A stretch of 64,000 nt of DNA from Candidatus Enterococcus leclercqii. Its GTDB lineage: Bacteria; Bacillota; Bacilli; Lactobacillales; Enterococcaceae. Position 1 is the first letter of the stretch. Every line of letters starts with the position of its first letter. Made by a program: the position numbers and the translations under genes. The stretch spans positions 114,293 through 178,292 of the forward strand of contig NZ_MAEH01000010.1 in the NCBI RefSeq assembly GCF_009933135.1. The letters run 5' to 3'. Under the pieces are notes generated by a model. It saw nothing but the letters and a program-made list of their open reading frames with translations, was not told the DNA's origin and made no database searches. Below, one piece after another: positions 17,429 through 25,992 of the stretch.

Positions 17429-18958
17429 ATGAAAATCGTATATATCCCCTTGGACGAACGCCCCTGCAATACCGATTACCCAATCCGCACAATCACGGCT
17501 AAAGGTGATGTTGATTGTATGTCGCTACCAAAATCTTTGATGGGGTACAAAAAAATAGCTGGTAACCGAGAGGAAATTTGGCAGTTTTTAGAGCAGGCTG
17601 TAGCAGATGCTGATTATGCGGTTATATCAGCAGAAATGCTGTTATACGGTGGTTTACTGGCATCGCGACTGCATCATTTACCGATGTCTGAGCTACATTC
17701 TTATGAAGAAAAAATTCGGCAGTTAAAGATGGAAAATCCTAAGCTCAAGCTGTATTTTTCCAATTTGATTATGCGCACGCCAAAATATGATAGCGCTGAC
17801 GAAGAGCCGGACTACTACGAAGCATACGGTGCCAAAATTTTTCGCCATGGCTGGCTGCAGGACAAACAACAACGAGAAGGCTTATCAGAAAAAGAAGCTG
17901 CTGAGTTAGTACAGTTGCAAAATACGATTCCGACTAGCTTCATCGAAGACTACGAAGGGCGGCGAGCGTTCAATGTGGCAGCTGATTTATTACATGTTCG
18001 TCTAGTTGAAGCAGGAATAATTGATTTTCTTGCCATTCCACAAGATGATTCTGCGCCTTATGGATATACGGCTATCGATCAGAAAAAAGTTTATGGTGCG
18101 ATTAGCGAAAAAAATCTCAAGGATCAAATTATGGTCTACCCAGGGGCGGATGAAGTGGGCTTTACCTTGCTAGCCCGAGGATACAATGATTATCAACAAA
18201 AAGCACCTAAGCTCTTTGTTCACTTTTCGTCAACATTGGGGCCAACGTTAGTTCCGTTATACGAAGATCGCATCATTAATGAGAGCCTCAAAGCGCACGT
18301 GATGGCTGCGGGGATGAGACTGACTACCAACCGAGAAGAAGCCGATGTAATCTTGGCCTACAACACACCGGGAAAAGTGATGCAGGAGTCTTGGGATCAA
18401 GTAACCCAAAAGGATGTGACCTATGACTCTTATCGTCATCTGCTAACCTTCTTGCAAGAAATCAAAGATGATCTGTCTTTGAAAAAGCCAGTGGGTATTT
18501 GCGACAGTGCCTATGCCAATGGCGGGGATTTAGAATTGGTGAGACTGTTAGATAAGTGGGGACTGCTGGAGCACTTGGCTTGTTATAAAGCCTGGAATAC
18601 CAATTGCAACTCACTTGGTAGCGCTTTGTGTGGACTGACTTTTGCTACAAATCAGGAGTCTTTGAATCGTCATCAGTTGGATAATTTAGTGAGCAGCTTA
18701 TACGAAGATGTGTTTTACCAGGCATTGGTGCGGCGACAGACGACTGAGAAGCTGCTGCCTGGTCTTGGAAAAAATTATTTCGATATTGCCGGTAACGAGG
18801 AGCAAGTGACAGCATACGTCAAAGCCGAATTGCTGAAATGTGGGGAGCGTTGGCTGAAAAACAGCTTCAAGGACAAAGCGCTGGTATTCAAAGAATTGTC
18901 CTTTCCTTGGAAGCGAATGTTTGAGTGCAACTGTCAGCTGACACTAACAGAGAAATAA
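17429..18958 (+). CDS. DUF4127 family protein
   Basis: A 509-residue soluble protein starting MKIVYIPLDERPCNTDYP, which I recognise as the conserved N-terminus of DUF4127. Other striking conserved-looking segments are ISAEMLLYGGLLASR, DDSAPYGYTA, YPGADEVGFTLLAR, CDSAYANGGD and AWNTNCNSLG. The repeated Asp/Asn/His-rich motifs suggest a metal-dependent or carbohydrate-active enzyme, but I know of no proven activity for the family. The ribosome binding site is AGGAGG at 17419-17424. It is co-directional with nanE and followed by a hairpin and an EIIC gene, so the likely job is processing the sugar brought in by that EIIC. Confidence 0.85.
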   Translation: MKIVYIPLDERPCNTDYPIRTITAKGDVDCMSLPKSLMGYKKIAGNREEIWQFLEQAVADADYAVISAEMLLYGGLLASRLHHLPMSELHSYEEKIRQLKMENPKLKLYFSNLIMRTPKYDSADEEPDYYEAYGAKIFRHGWLQDKQQREGLSEKEAAELVQLQNTIPTSFIEDYEGRRAFNVAADLLHVRLVEAGIIDFLAIPQDDSAPYGYTAIDQKKVYGAISEKNLKDQIMVYPGADEVGFTLLARGYNDYQQKAPKLFVHFSSTLGPTLVPLYEDRIINESLKAHVMAAGMRLTTNREEADVILAYNTPGKVMQESWDQVTQKDVTYDSYRHLLTFLQEIKDDLSLKKPVGICDSAYANGGDLELVRLLDKWGLLEHLACYKAWNTNCNSLGSALCGLTFATNQESLNRHQLDNLVSSLYEDVFYQALVRRQTTEKLLPGLGKNYFDIAGNEEQVTAYVKAELLKCGERWLKNSFKDKALVFKELSFPWKRMFECNCQLTLTEK

Positions 18959-18971
18959 GTATTTACAGAAT

Positions 18972-19003
18972 CCTTTCCCACCTGAAGGTTAGGGTGGGAA
19001 AGG
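18972..19003 (+). other. Intergenic hairpin without U-tract, between DUF4127 and EIIC genes
   Basis: CCTTTCCCACC (18972-18982) pairs perfectly with GGTGGGAAAGG (18993-19003), an 11-bp stem with a 10-base loop. It is followed by GGGCAACGGG and not by T residues, so it is unlikely to terminate. It may be an mRNA-processing or stability element that sets the ratio of EIIC to the upstream enzymes. Confidence 0.7.
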
Positions 19004-19092
19004 GGGGCAACGGGTTTTACGAAGCGGTTGCTATTGTCAGCTGCTTTGGCAATTAGATAGTTTCTAAAACAGGCAACGATGGAGGAAAGAAA

Positions 19093-20379
19093 ATGGAAAA
19101 CAACAGTATCGTGAACAAAATGTTGGTTTTTGCCAACAAGTTTTCAAGTCAGCGGCATATTGCTGCCATTCGTGATGGCTTTGTGGCTTTGATTCCACTG
19201 ACAATCATCGCATCTTTTTGGGTGTTGGTGAACAATTTACTTTTGAGCCCTACAAATGGTCTTTTGAAGAATGTGACTGCAGCGGCAAAATGGATGGATT
19301 TAGGCAATCAAGTTTACAATGCTTCATTGGGAATTTTGGCTATCTTAATCGCAGCTACGATTGGCTATAAGCTCGCAGCTAGCTACAATCATGATGGCTT
19401 GTTCGGAGCTGTCATGGGGATTGTATCATTTGTGCTCGTATTGCCGGCGCAAGTTGCACTGACGGATGTAAATGGGGAAAGTTTCACTGCCGGGGCCGTC
19501 TTAACCCAGGCCCAGACAAGCGCTACAGGGATGTTTTTGGCGATTATTGCTACTTTGCTTTCAGTGACATTACTCGTGAAATTTTCTAATATGGACAAGT
19601 TGAAGATTCGGATGCATGAAAGTGTGCCACCTTCAATTGCAAAATCTTTCAATGTTTTAATTCCGGCATTTCTCGTGACCACGATCATCGGATTGTTAGA
19701 AGTAGTGATTGTGTGGACTGTGAAATCGGATATTCCAACACTGATTGCGAAGTTTTTCCAAGCCCCACTGATGGCTTCATTTCAATCGTTGGGAGGCATC
19801 TTAGTATATGTCTTTTTGTGTAACCTGTTGTGGGCATTCGGACTGCACGGTACATTTATTCTGGGTTCAATCGGTGAACCTGTTATGCTGACAGCCATTC
19901 AAGAAAATATGGATGCGCTGAAAAATAATGCTGAGCTACCAAATATCGTAACCAAACCTTTCTTAGATTCATTTGCCTGGATGGGGGGCGGCGGGATGCT
20001 CTTCTGCTTAGTCATCGCTATCTTCATCGGTTCTAAACGAGAAGACTACCGCTCCATCACCAAAGTTGGCTTGATTCCTTCGTTGTTTAATGTTAGTGAA
20101 CCATTGATGTTTGGGTTGCCAGTAGTCTTCAATCCACTGTTGGGAATCCCGCTGATCTTAGTTCCAACGGTGACCACAACAATTGCTTACTTTGCCACCA
20201 GCATGGGAATTATTGCTAAAACCTCAGCGCTGATTCCTTGGACCACACCACCTGTGATCTCTGGCTATCTGGCAACAAACGGAGATTGGAAAGCGGCGCT
20301 GCTGCAAGTGATCTTACTAGCAATCGGCGTAGTGATTTACTTGCCCTTTGTCCGGATGACAAATAAAGAAAAATTCTAG
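19093..20379 (+). CDS. PTS sugar transporter EIIC, lactose/cellobiose (CelB) type
   Basis: A 428-residue polytopic membrane protein with about ten hydrophobic segments. It starts FANKFSSQRHIAAIRDGFVALIPLTIIASFWVLV, typical of the cellobiose/lactose/chitobiose EIIC family, and includes the conserved FNVSEPLMFGLPVVFNP motif near the sugar site. The EIIC imports and phosphorylates beta-linked disaccharides together with EIIA and EIIB partners, neither of which is encoded in this window. AUG at 19093 follows GGAGGAAAG. It ends an operon that begins with nanE and is followed by a terminator and an RpiR regulator. Confidence 0.92.
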   Translation: MENNSIVNKMLVFANKFSSQRHIAAIRDGFVALIPLTIIASFWVLVNNLLLSPTNGLLKNVTAAAKWMDLGNQVYNASLGILAILIAATIGYKLAASYNHDGLFGAVMGIVSFVLVLPAQVALTDVNGESFTAGAVLTQAQTSATGMFLAIIATLLSVTLLVKFSNMDKLKIRMHESVPPSIAKSFNVLIPAFLVTTIIGLLEVVIVWTVKSDIPTLIAKFFQAPLMASFQSLGGILVYVFLCNLLWAFGLHGTFILGSIGEPVMLTAIQENMDALKNNAELPNIVTKPFLDSFAWMGGGGMLFCLVIAIFIGSKREDYRSITKVGLIPSLFNVSEPLMFGLPVVFNPLLGIPLILVPTVTTTIAYFATSMGIIAKTSALIPWTTPPVISGYLATNGDWKAALLQVILLAIGVVIYLPFVRMTNKEKF

Positions 20380-20392
20380 TAAAAGTGAAAAA

Positions 20393-20428
20393 TCCTCCCT
20401 TGTACCAAGTGTGCGATGGAGGTTTTTT
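20393..20428 (+). terminator. Terminator after the EIIC gene
   Basis: TCCTCC pairs with GGAGG(T) around a loop of about 20 bases and is followed by seven T. The following 250 bases hold a TATAAT at 20631-20636 with a poor -35, the probable promoter of the RpiR gene. Confidence 0.7.
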
Positions 20429-20682
20429 TGTTAGTAAATTATATATCGCCTTATTAAGCATAGAGCAAAGGGTTAAAGTCGGGTTGCGGGATTTTTTACG
20501 CAAGTTTTCTTTGCGGAAAAAGCTTTTTTAAGGGGAAAATTTTAGGTGGGAAATGACAGAAGCTGATGGTGTTCTGAAATCATTTATGGGGAGATGGTGG
20601 TGTCATCTTTCTTTTTATGGTCGAAAAATCTATAATATAAGCAGCAGTTGACGTTTGAGTCAGCTAAGACAGGAGGAGTGAC

Positions 20683-21510
20683 ATGGAACTGTTGCCGATG
20701 ATTAGCAGCTACTTTCCGTCTTTGAGCAAGTCGGAAAAAAAGGTTGCACAAAGTATTTTAGCCAACCCCGATGAGGTGCAGAAGATGTCTCTCAATGAGT
20801 TTTCCATGATGGCTGGTGTTGGGGAGAGCACAATCGTTCGTTTTGCTCGCAAAGTCGGCTTTGGTGGCTATCAGGATTTGAAATTCGAGTTGGCTAAAAG
20901 TCTGGCCACTGCCGAAAAAGATCAGAATTTGGTGGAAGACAACGATTTTGACAAAGTCTTCAATCAATACCAGCAGTCTTTACTGGATACTAGAAATCTG
21001 ATAGAAGCTGGGAGTGTGGGCAAGGCGGCAGAGCTGATCCATGGTGCCAGCCGTGTGGTACTATTTGCGGTGGGAAATTCAGGTATTATTGCTGAACAGT
21101 TAGCTAATCGCCTGAAGCGGTTGGGAAAATTTGTGGAATTTGTACGAGACGGTCACTTACAAAGTATCAATTCTGCGTTTATGACAGCTGCAGATGTCGC
21201 TTTGGCTGTCAGTACCTCTGGCAATACAACAGAGGTCATCACCAATATAGAACTAGCCCAAAAACACGGCAGCAAAGTGGTCGCTATCACCAACTTTCTG
21301 GGCTCCAAGGTGGCAACCCTCAGCGATGTTGCCTTGATTGCTTCTTCTAAAGAATACCAGTCGGATGCGGGTTCCTTTGCTGCAGCTGTCAATCAGCTGT
21401 ACCTCATTGATATTTTGATGCGTGCTGTCGTTGAGCTGGATCCAGAATACTACCATCAGTATCGGCTGATGACTAACGAAGTATTGATGAAACGTATCCA
21501 AGAAATGTAA
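20683..21510 (+). CDS. MurR/RpiR-family transcriptional regulator
   Basis: A 275-residue protein with an N-terminal RpiR helix-turn-helix (about residues 1-77, including MSLNEFSMMAGVGESTIVRFARKVG) and a C-terminal SIS sugar-phosphate-binding domain (about residues 105-245, including VVLFAVGNSGIIAEQLANRL and LAVSTSGNTTEV). Such regulators sense phosphosugars and control amino-sugar or sugar acid genes. It lies directly downstream of the nanE-EIIC operon and most likely controls it. The ATG at 20683 follows AGGAGGAGTGAC. Confidence 0.92.
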   Translation: MELLPMISSYFPSLSKSEKKVAQSILANPDEVQKMSLNEFSMMAGVGESTIVRFARKVGFGGYQDLKFELAKSLATAEKDQNLVEDNDFDKVFNQYQQSLLDTRNLIEAGSVGKAAELIHGASRVVLFAVGNSGIIAEQLANRLKRLGKFVEFVRDGHLQSINSAFMTAADVALAVSTSGNTTEVITNIELAQKHGSKVVAITNFLGSKVATLSDVALIASSKEYQSDAGSFAAAVNQLYLIDILMRAVVELDPEYYHQYRLMTNEVLMKRIQEM

Positions 21511-21608
21511 ACAGATGCCTAAGTGAACAAGCTAAGAGAAAAACGGGCCTGTTGCATTGCTCATAAGGGCGGCTGAGGGGATTTTTATTGAAAAGAGGGC
21601 AAATTGTT

Positions 21609-22610
21609 ATGACCAAAGTGTATCTTGTGGGAGCCGGTAGCGGTGATCCGGCATTGTTAACCATTAAAGGACGACGGGCATTGGAAAAGGCCGATATCGT
21701 CTTTTATGACCGATTGATGAACCCTTTGCTGCTTTATTTGGCACCAAAAAGCGCAGAACTGGTATTTGTCGGCAAAGAACCGGCGCATCATGCCATGAAA
21801 CAAGAGGAAATCGAAGCGGCAATGATTAAAGCAGCACAGGCCGGCAAAGAGGTGGTGCGTTTAAAAGGCGGCGATCCCGGCTTTTTTGGCCGAGTAGGAG
21901 AAGAAATGGCGGCACTGACCCAAGCTGGTGTATCCTATGAGGTTTATCCAGGAGTCACCAGTGCCAGCGGGGCCTCTTTGTATGCCGGCTTTGCAGTGAC
22001 CCATCGCCATTTGGCAGAAAAGTGCTTAATCGCCACACCGACTGCACAGTTGCAGGAGTTTGCAGCAGAACCATTGGCGCAGATTGCCGCCGGCGGAACG
22101 GTGGTTGTCTATATGGGAATGGAACAATTGGCAGAGCTGATTGCAATTTTATTGCAACAAGAAGCGGATCCCAGTATACCAGTGGCTGTTCTTCAGTGGG
22201 GAACGTGGGGTCGTCAAAAAAAAGCAGTGGGAACGTTGGCGGATATTGTCGAAAAAGTGGCTGATGCACATTTAAGCAACCCAGCATTGATTATTGTCGG
22301 TCCTACTGCAGCACAGGCGGCAGAACCTTCCTGGTTTGAAGAGTTGCCTCGCTTTGGGCAGCGCCTGGTCTTAGTGACAGATATGCCCCTGAGTTTCGAT
22401 CAGCTGTTGGATTTCACAGATGCCGGTGCAGACCTTTACCCAGTGATGGTGGGAGCGGCAGCAGATTCGCGGTTTGACACACTTCATCGGCGGCTTTTGC
22501 CGGAGTATCTGGCAGATTCACAAGTTCAGATGGAATATACCAGCCAAACTGCGGCAGCGGCTTATCAGGCGTTTTTGACAGAAGTATTGGAGGACAAGCA
22601 TGAAAACTGA
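21609..22610 (+). CDS. cobA: Uroporphyrinogen-III C-methyltransferase with a short C-terminal extension
   Basis: The first roughly 240 of 333 residues form a complete SUMT: VYLVGAGSGDPALLTIKG (SAM-binding P-loop), VVRLKGGDPGFFGRVGEE, VYPGVTSASGA and VVYMGMEQL. The enzyme adds two methyls to uroporphyrinogen III, giving precorrin-2 for siroheme. An extra C-terminal segment of about 90 residues begins PRFGQRLVLVTD and ends QTAAAAYQAFL; it resembles the ends of uroporphyrinogen-III synthase (HemD), often fused here, but is far too short to be a working HemD. The start used is ATG 21609; a TTG at 21588 in the same frame is possible. The gene overlaps hemC by 11 bases. Confidence 0.92.
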   Translation: MTKVYLVGAGSGDPALLTIKGRRALEKADIVFYDRLMNPLLLYLAPKSAELVFVGKEPAHHAMKQEEIEAAMIKAAQAGKEVVRLKGGDPGFFGRVGEEMAALTQAGVSYEVYPGVTSASGASLYAGFAVTHRHLAEKCLIATPTAQLQEFAAEPLAQIAAGGTVVVYMGMEQLAELIAILLQQEADPSIPVAVLQWGTWGRQKKAVGTLADIVEKVADAHLSNPALIIVGPTAAQAAEPSWFEELPRFGQRLVLVTDMPLSFDQLLDFTDAGADLYPVMVGAAADSRFDTLHRRLLPEYLADSQVQMEYTSQTAAAAYQAFLTEVLEDKHEN

Positions 22611-23553
22611 TTACCGGATTGGCACCCGAAAAAGTAAGTTGGCACAAATTCAAGCAGATTATGTCATTGCTCGACTGCAAGAGGCATACCCTGACAAGCA
22701 TTTTGAAAAAGTGCTGATGGAAACCCGAGGAGATCTGGACCGTAAGACGGATTTGGTGAAAATGGGTGGTCAGGGAGTCTTTGTCAAAGCCATCCAAGAA
22801 GCACTGTTGACCGGAGAAATCGATATGGCTGTTCATAGCGCCAAAGACTTACCCTCGGTGGAACCGCCGGGGCTGACACTAGGTGCTTTTCCACAGCGAA
22901 TGCCAGTAGGAGACAGCCTGATATTGCGGGGACCTTACGACAGCTTGGCAGACTTACCGACAGGTGCAGTAGTGGGGACGAGCAGTCGTCGCCGTCGTTT
23001 CCAATTAGGAGCACAGCGACCGGATCTAAAGCTGGTCCCATTGCGGGGCAATATCGATACGCGACTTGATAAGCTGGCTTCTGGCGAGTACGACGGAATT
23101 ATTATGGCCCAAGCAGGACTCAGGCGGTATGGGCTGCCTGTAAAAGAACGGGGACTGACAGAATTTCCCTTGCCAAAGACTACATTTTTGCCGGCAGTGG
23201 GACAAGGCGCCATCGCAGTGGAATGCAGAGAAAACGCAGTGGAAGCGGAGCTGCTACAGAAGATTGATGATTTGCCAGTGCGACAAGCAGTAACCTGCGA
23301 ACGCGCTTTTTTGGCGGTATTTGGTTTGGGGTGTAATGTCCCATTGGCCGGGTATGCCCGGTATGATAAGGCTGAAGCACGAGAAAAGCTGCTCTTCACC
23401 GGTCAGCTGGGAGATGAAGCAACCGGCAAAGTCATTGAAATTCAGTCAGAAGTTTACCGTCACGAGATTGATGAGCATCAGATAATGCCAGAAATGCTTG
23501 GAAAAACAGTGGCCGAAAAAATCCGTAAGCAGGCTGATTTTTTGCCCAAATAA
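22600..23553 (+). CDS. hemC: Hydroxymethylbilane synthase (porphobilinogen deaminase)
   Basis: A 317-residue HemC: RIGTRKSKLAQIQADYV at the N-terminus, DMAVHSAKDLPS with the catalytic Asp, VGTSSRRRRFQLG substrate-binding arginines, and FGLGCNVPLAGYA where Cys245 is the dipyrromethane cofactor attachment site. It links four porphobilinogens into hydroxymethylbilane. All key residues are present, so the enzyme should be active. It overlaps cobA and its ribosome binding site GGAGG lies inside cobA. No hemA, hemL, hemB or intact hemD lies in the window, so precursors must come from elsewhere in the genome or from outside the cell. Confidence 0.95.
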   Translation: MKTDYRIGTRKSKLAQIQADYVIARLQEAYPDKHFEKVLMETRGDLDRKTDLVKMGGQGVFVKAIQEALLTGEIDMAVHSAKDLPSVEPPGLTLGAFPQRMPVGDSLILRGPYDSLADLPTGAVVGTSSRRRRFQLGAQRPDLKLVPLRGNIDTRLDKLASGEYDGIIMAQAGLRRYGLPVKERGLTEFPLPKTTFLPAVGQGAIAVECRENAVEAELLQKIDDLPVRQAVTCERAFLAVFGLGCNVPLAGYARYDKAEAREKLLFTGQLGDEATGKVIEIQSEVYRHEIDEHQIMPEMLGKTVAEKIRKQADFLPK

Positions 23554-23672
23554 GCCTGGCTAATCTATTTCTTCACTTGACAAAGTGCTTGAAACGGCGG
23601 GAGTTTCGGCTTTATTTATACGCATTACAGCTGGTGTATCTGCTTAAAAGGAACCGACAGGAGTGTGGGAGC

Positions 23673-24551
23673 ATGCTGGATTATCATTATCTAACTTTTT
23701 TGATAGTGTGCGAAACATTAAATTATACAGAGGCAGCCCGCCGCTTGAATTTGACGCAACCGGCTGTCTCCAAACATATCGCTCAGCTGCAAGATGAACT
23801 GGGTGTGACACTGTTTGAGTATAAGCAAAAGCACCTGTATTTGACAGAAGCCGGGCATTATTTGTATCAGTTGGTCGCTCATATGAAAAAGGAAGGGGAG
23901 CTGGGGCTACAGTCTCTTTTTGATGATGATCTGCCTTTGAATATTGATCTAGCTTGTACCTTTACCATTGGCAATTTTCTGATTGCCCAACCATTGATGA
24001 AGTTGTTGCAGCGTTTTCCTAAAACGCAGCTGAATCTGGTTGTGGAAAATACCCGAACATTACTGCGAGATCTCAATTTGGATCAAGTCGATTGTGCCTT
24101 TGTGGAAGGGCAATTTGATCACAAAGAATTTCAGCACCGCCTGTTTCGTTGTGAACCATTAGTAGCCGTTGCTGCACCGACCCATCCTCTGGCACAACAA
24201 ACCATCGTCAGGTGGGAGGCGCTGCGGGAGTATCCCTTGATTACTCGGGAAGTCGGTTCGGGCTTAGGTCGTCTAGTTGAAAATTTGCTGTTGGCCCACG
24301 ACTTGCCAGTAACGGAGCTGACTTGTAGCCATCTGGGCAACTATCAGGTAATCAAAGACTTTGTTGCTAATGGATTGGGCATTAGTTTTTTGTATCGCTC
24401 CTCCGTAGAAAAGGAGCTGGTTACTGGGGGATTGACGGAGTTGACCTTTGAAACGCCACTGCCGGCACCGGAGATGTATTTCATCTATAAGCGCTGCAAT
24501 GCCGCAGTTGAACGGATTTTAGCCAACTATGACCTGTTTGCAACAGAATAG
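23673..24551 (+). CDS. LysR-family transcriptional regulator
   Basis: A 292-residue LTTR. The N-terminal winged HTH covers residues 1-60 (YTEAARRLNLTQPAVSKHIAQLQDELG) and the rest is a periplasmic-binding-like effector domain (DLACTFTIGNFLIAQPLMKL onward). The ATG at 23673 has GTGTGGGAG upstream; the same frame extends to 23577 but without family similarity. It sits 120 bases after hemC and the siroheme link makes a CysB/CysL-like role in sulfur control plausible. It might regulate asrABC and cobA-hemC, but no operator evidence is visible. Confidence 0.9.
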   Translation: MLDYHYLTFLIVCETLNYTEAARRLNLTQPAVSKHIAQLQDELGVTLFEYKQKHLYLTEAGHYLYQLVAHMKKEGELGLQSLFDDDLPLNIDLACTFTIGNFLIAQPLMKLLQRFPKTQLNLVVENTRTLLRDLNLDQVDCAFVEGQFDHKEFQHRLFRCEPLVAVAAPTHPLAQQTIVRWEALREYPLITREVGSGLGRLVENLLLAHDLPVTELTCSHLGNYQVIKDFVANGLGISFLYRSSVEKELVTGGLTELTFETPLPAPEMYFIYKRCNAAVERILANYDLFATE

Positions 24552-24725
24552 TTCAGCACGTTTACTACGAAAACGGTGACTAATCAAAAGATATAGGAAA
24601 AGAGACAGTTTGGTAGGATTCAAGAAATCTCCGACAGTGGACGTTCCGTAGATTTTGGTGCAAACTGGATATAAAGAAATTTTGTGGTAACTCATGGGTT
24701 TGCCGGAAATATTGGGGGAAAAAAG

Positions 24726-25532
24726 ATGACAAAAATTGGATTTATTGGTATTGGCAATATGGGACGAGCTATGGTGCGGGGCTTAGCCGGCGCGGAGTTG
24801 TACGCTAAAAAAGACATTTTGATCTACAATCGTACGACCAAAGTGGCCACAGACTTAGCTGACGAGCTGGGAATTACTGCCGTCAAAAGTTTGGCAGAAC
24901 TTGCCACATGCCAGCTGCTGGTTTTGGGTGTGAAGCCGCATATCCTACCCAAAGTAGCAGAGGAACTTTCGCCGTTACTAAATCAGGAAACCGTAATCAT
25001 CTCTGTAGCTGCAGGGGTTTCATTGGCTGATATCCAGAATTTTTTAGGTAACGGTCCTCGCAAAGTGGTACGAGTGATGCCAAATACGCCTGCCTTGGTG
25101 GGGGCTGGGATGTCTTCTGTTACACCAAATGACGCAGTCAATGAAATAGAGCTGACACAAGTTTTAGCTGTTTTTCGTAGCTTTGGCAAAGCTGAGGTGG
25201 TGCCAGAAGCGCAAATTGATGCTGTGGTGGGGGTTTCTGGTTCCGCACCGGCTTACGTGTATTTGTTCATTGAAGCTTTAGCCGATGGGGCGGTCTTAGA
25301 AGGCATGTCACGCCCGCAAGCCTATGAGTTTGCAGCCCAGACTGTTTTAGGCGCAGCCCAGATGGTATTGGAGACCAATCAGCACCCCGGAGCTTTAAAA
25401 GACATGGTCACTTCACCAGGTGGCACCACGATTGCTGCGGTCAAAGTGCTAGAAGATAACGGCTTTCGATCCGCTGTCATCAATGCGGTTGCTGCTGCCG
25501 CCAAAAAGAATCACGAGCTGGGTGAAAAATAA
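24726..25532 (+). CDS. proC: Pyrroline-5-carboxylate reductase
   Basis: A 268-residue ProC. IGFIGIGNMGRAMVRGL is the NAD(P)-binding glycine-rich loop, VVRVMPNTPALVGAGM and GVSGSAPAYVYLFIEALADGAV are family hallmarks, and MVTSPGGTTIAAVKVLE is near the C-terminus. It makes the final step of proline synthesis. The ATG at 24726 follows GGGGG; upstream in-frame ATG at 24684 lacks a site. The gene stands alone with a strong terminator; the 170 bases before it show no clear feature. Confidence 0.96.
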   Translation: MTKIGFIGIGNMGRAMVRGLAGAELYAKKDILIYNRTTKVATDLADELGITAVKSLAELATCQLLVLGVKPHILPKVAEELSPLLNQETVIISVAAGVSLADIQNFLGNGPRKVVRVMPNTPALVGAGMSSVTPNDAVNEIELTQVLAVFRSFGKAEVVPEAQIDAVVGVSGSAPAYVYLFIEALADGAVLEGMSRPQAYEFAAQTVLGAAQMVLETNQHPGALKDMVTSPGGTTIAAVKVLEDNGFRSAVINAVAAAAKKNHELGEK

Positions 25533-25545
25533 TAAAAATATGACG

Positions 25546-25585
25546 AATCCGTCGCCTTACTTCACACGAGGCGACGGATTTTTTT
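25546..25585 (+). terminator. Rho-independent terminator after proC
   Basis: AATCCGTCGCCT (25546-25557) pairs perfectly with AGGCGACGGATT (25569-25580), followed by a T-run. The next 300 bases (25586-25883) contain no gene that I can support. Confidence 0.94.
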
Positions 25586-25883
25586 GTGTCATCAAAAAAA
25601 GATTAAGCTTGCATTAATAATTTTCAGTTTACTCGAAAAAAACTGAACAAGCTTTAGTAGCACCTCGCTATGAGTTGTCACAAGAAAACGGAGAATGATG
25701 ACTGCTAGTGATCTAGTGAATCGCTTGCTACAGCGCCAATCAAGAAAGATTTTAATGAAAAGCGCTTACTCTTGTAAGTGTTAGGAAGTGTACCATTGTA
25801 TTTAAGTAAGGTGGCTTTTATTCACAAGCAGAAAACTTCTCTCCTCAGCGGCATTAAAGGATAATAATAAAAATCACGACTCG

Positions 25884-25924
25884 TTGCTTATCATTCTCAA
25901 TTAGCGTAAAATGAATGAGAATGA
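25884..25924 (+). promoter_or_regulatory. suf promoter with overlapping Fur-family operator
   Basis: TTGCTT (25884-25889), a 17-base spacer and TAAAAT (25907-25912) form the suf promoter. On the minus strand TGAGAATGATAAGCA (25885-25899) matches 12 of 14 fixed positions of the Fur-family 7-1-7 box TGATAATNATTATCA and covers the -35 and spacer. A second TGAGAATGA (25916-25924) lies at the start site, forming a 9-bp inverted repeat with TCATTCTCA (25891-25899). Iron or peroxide control by Fur or PerR is likely; which one cannot be decided here. Confidence 0.7.
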
Positions 25925-25992
25925 AAGAGTCATCCACCGCAACCAGACCATCAGTCTAAGCGGTAAGCTAGACTCATAATGGAGGGAAAATC

